Source: an uncultured Lactobacillus sp.
GTDB taxonomy: Bacteria > Bacillota > Bacilli > Lactobacillales > Lactobacillaceae
DNA length: 6,027 nucleotides
NCBI GenBank assembly: GCA_948500755.1
Contig: CAOOYH010000026.1
Coordinates: forward strand, 1-6,027
Reading direction: 5' to 3'
The notes under the pieces are model-generated. The model saw only the letters and a list, made by a program, of their open reading frames with translations. It did not search any database and had not been told where the DNA came from. The position numbers and the translations under genes were made by a program. Below, one piece after another: positions 5,718 to 6,027 of this stretch. How positions within the stretch are numbered: position 1 is the stretch's first letter; each line of letters opens with the position of its first letter.

Positions 5718-6027
5718 TTATCTCAATTCCATCGTGTCCTGTGAAAAAGCGATAGGAAATTCATCGGACCACTTTTCAGTAAGTGTATTTACTCTCTCAA
5801 AACCAAATTTCCTGTATAAAGCTTTTGCTCGTTCATTATCAGTAAATACTTCTAATCTAACGGGTCTCTCTAACTCAGTTAAGGCTTTTTTAATTAACTC
5901 AGTCGCAATCCCCTTACTTTGATAAATTGGATCAACATAAATAAAACTTAACTCTCTCGGCTGAAAACCAACAAATCCAGCTAATACCCCATCCTCAAAC
6001 GCTACATAAATTTTACAAGACAAAAAA
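5718..6027 (-). CDS. GNAT-family N-acetyltransferase (5' end outside the window)
   Basis: The C-terminal 103 residues or so of a GNAT acetyltransferase are visible. The core beta strands KIYVAFEDGVLAGFVGF and LSFIYVDPIY are followed by the acetyl-CoA pyrophosphate-binding motif A, QSKGIA (Q/R-x-x-G-x-A). The typical C-terminal N-E-R-A-K-A-L-Y-R-K-F-GF motif also follows. The frame stays open to the window edge. A TTG at 6021-6023 could serve as a start but would remove the N-terminal helices that every GNAT needs, so the true start lies beyond 6027. It transfers an acetyl group from acetyl-CoA to an amine; the acceptor is unknown. It is the most upstream visible gene of the operon, 20 nt before the HIT gene. 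Confidence 0.88.
   Translation of the reverse strand, partial: FLSCKIYVAFEDGVLAGFVGFQPRELSFIYVDPIYQSKGIATELIKKALTELERPVRLEVFTDNERAKALYRKFGFERVNTLTEKWSDEFPIAFSQDTMELR

Noticed and set aside
5334..5922. Plus-strand open frames at 5334-5591 and 5734-5922
   Set aside because: They are complements of the HIT and GNAT genes, with no domain resemblance and no ribosome site.
1..6027. CRISPR arrays, tRNA or rRNA genes, transposase genes, riboswitches
   Set aside because: No regularly spaced repeats, cloverleaf-like sequence, transposase motifs or long structured leader were found; gene-free gaps are all below about 150 nt and are accounted for by promoters and terminators.

Overview
The window is AT-rich, and every gene I can support lies on the minus strand, each with an AGGAGG-type Shine-Dalgarno site. 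The closest protein resemblances are to Lactobacillus: the alpha/beta hydrolase looks like the cinnamoyl esterases of L. johnsonii, and a DUF6176-like protein is present. I infer a Lactobacillus sensu stricto species (gasseri/johnsonii or acidophilus group); the species itself cannot be fixed from this sequence alone.

In transcription order (right to left) the window opens with a tight row of five genes. They are a GNAT acetyltransferase (5718-6027, cut by the window edge), a HIT-family nucleotide hydrolase (5236-5697), a MazG-like nucleotide pyrophosphohydrolase broken by a one-base frameshift (4925-5220), a DUF6176-like protein (4559-4921) and a tyrosine phosphatase (3771-4562). Gaps are 20, 15 and 3 nt, followed by a 4-nt ATGA overlap, so this is very probably one operon of small metabolite and nucleotide-handling enzymes. 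After a 96-nt gap comes a 97-residue membrane protein (3381-3674), ending in a clear hairpin-plus-U-tract terminator (3319-3354).

The most interesting locus is 1031-3304. It encodes a 735-residue protein that joins an N-terminal phospholipase-D-like nuclease domain to a P-loop ATPase resembling superfamily-3 helicases/AAA+ proteins, followed by a coiled coil and a short basic/hydrophobic tail. It has its own extended -10 promoter. Just downstream of the predicted transcription start is a 14-bp element matching the Gram-positive LexA/DinR SOS box at 13 of 14 positions. I infer a damage-inducible nuclease-ATPase, possibly a single-gene defence or mobile-element control system. The function is not proven by the sequence.

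Downstream, after 51 nt, is the esterase-like hydrolase (233-979), closed by a 12-bp-stem terminator (179-217). A convincing promoter (125-153) then drives a gene of which only the first 28 codons are in the window (1-84).
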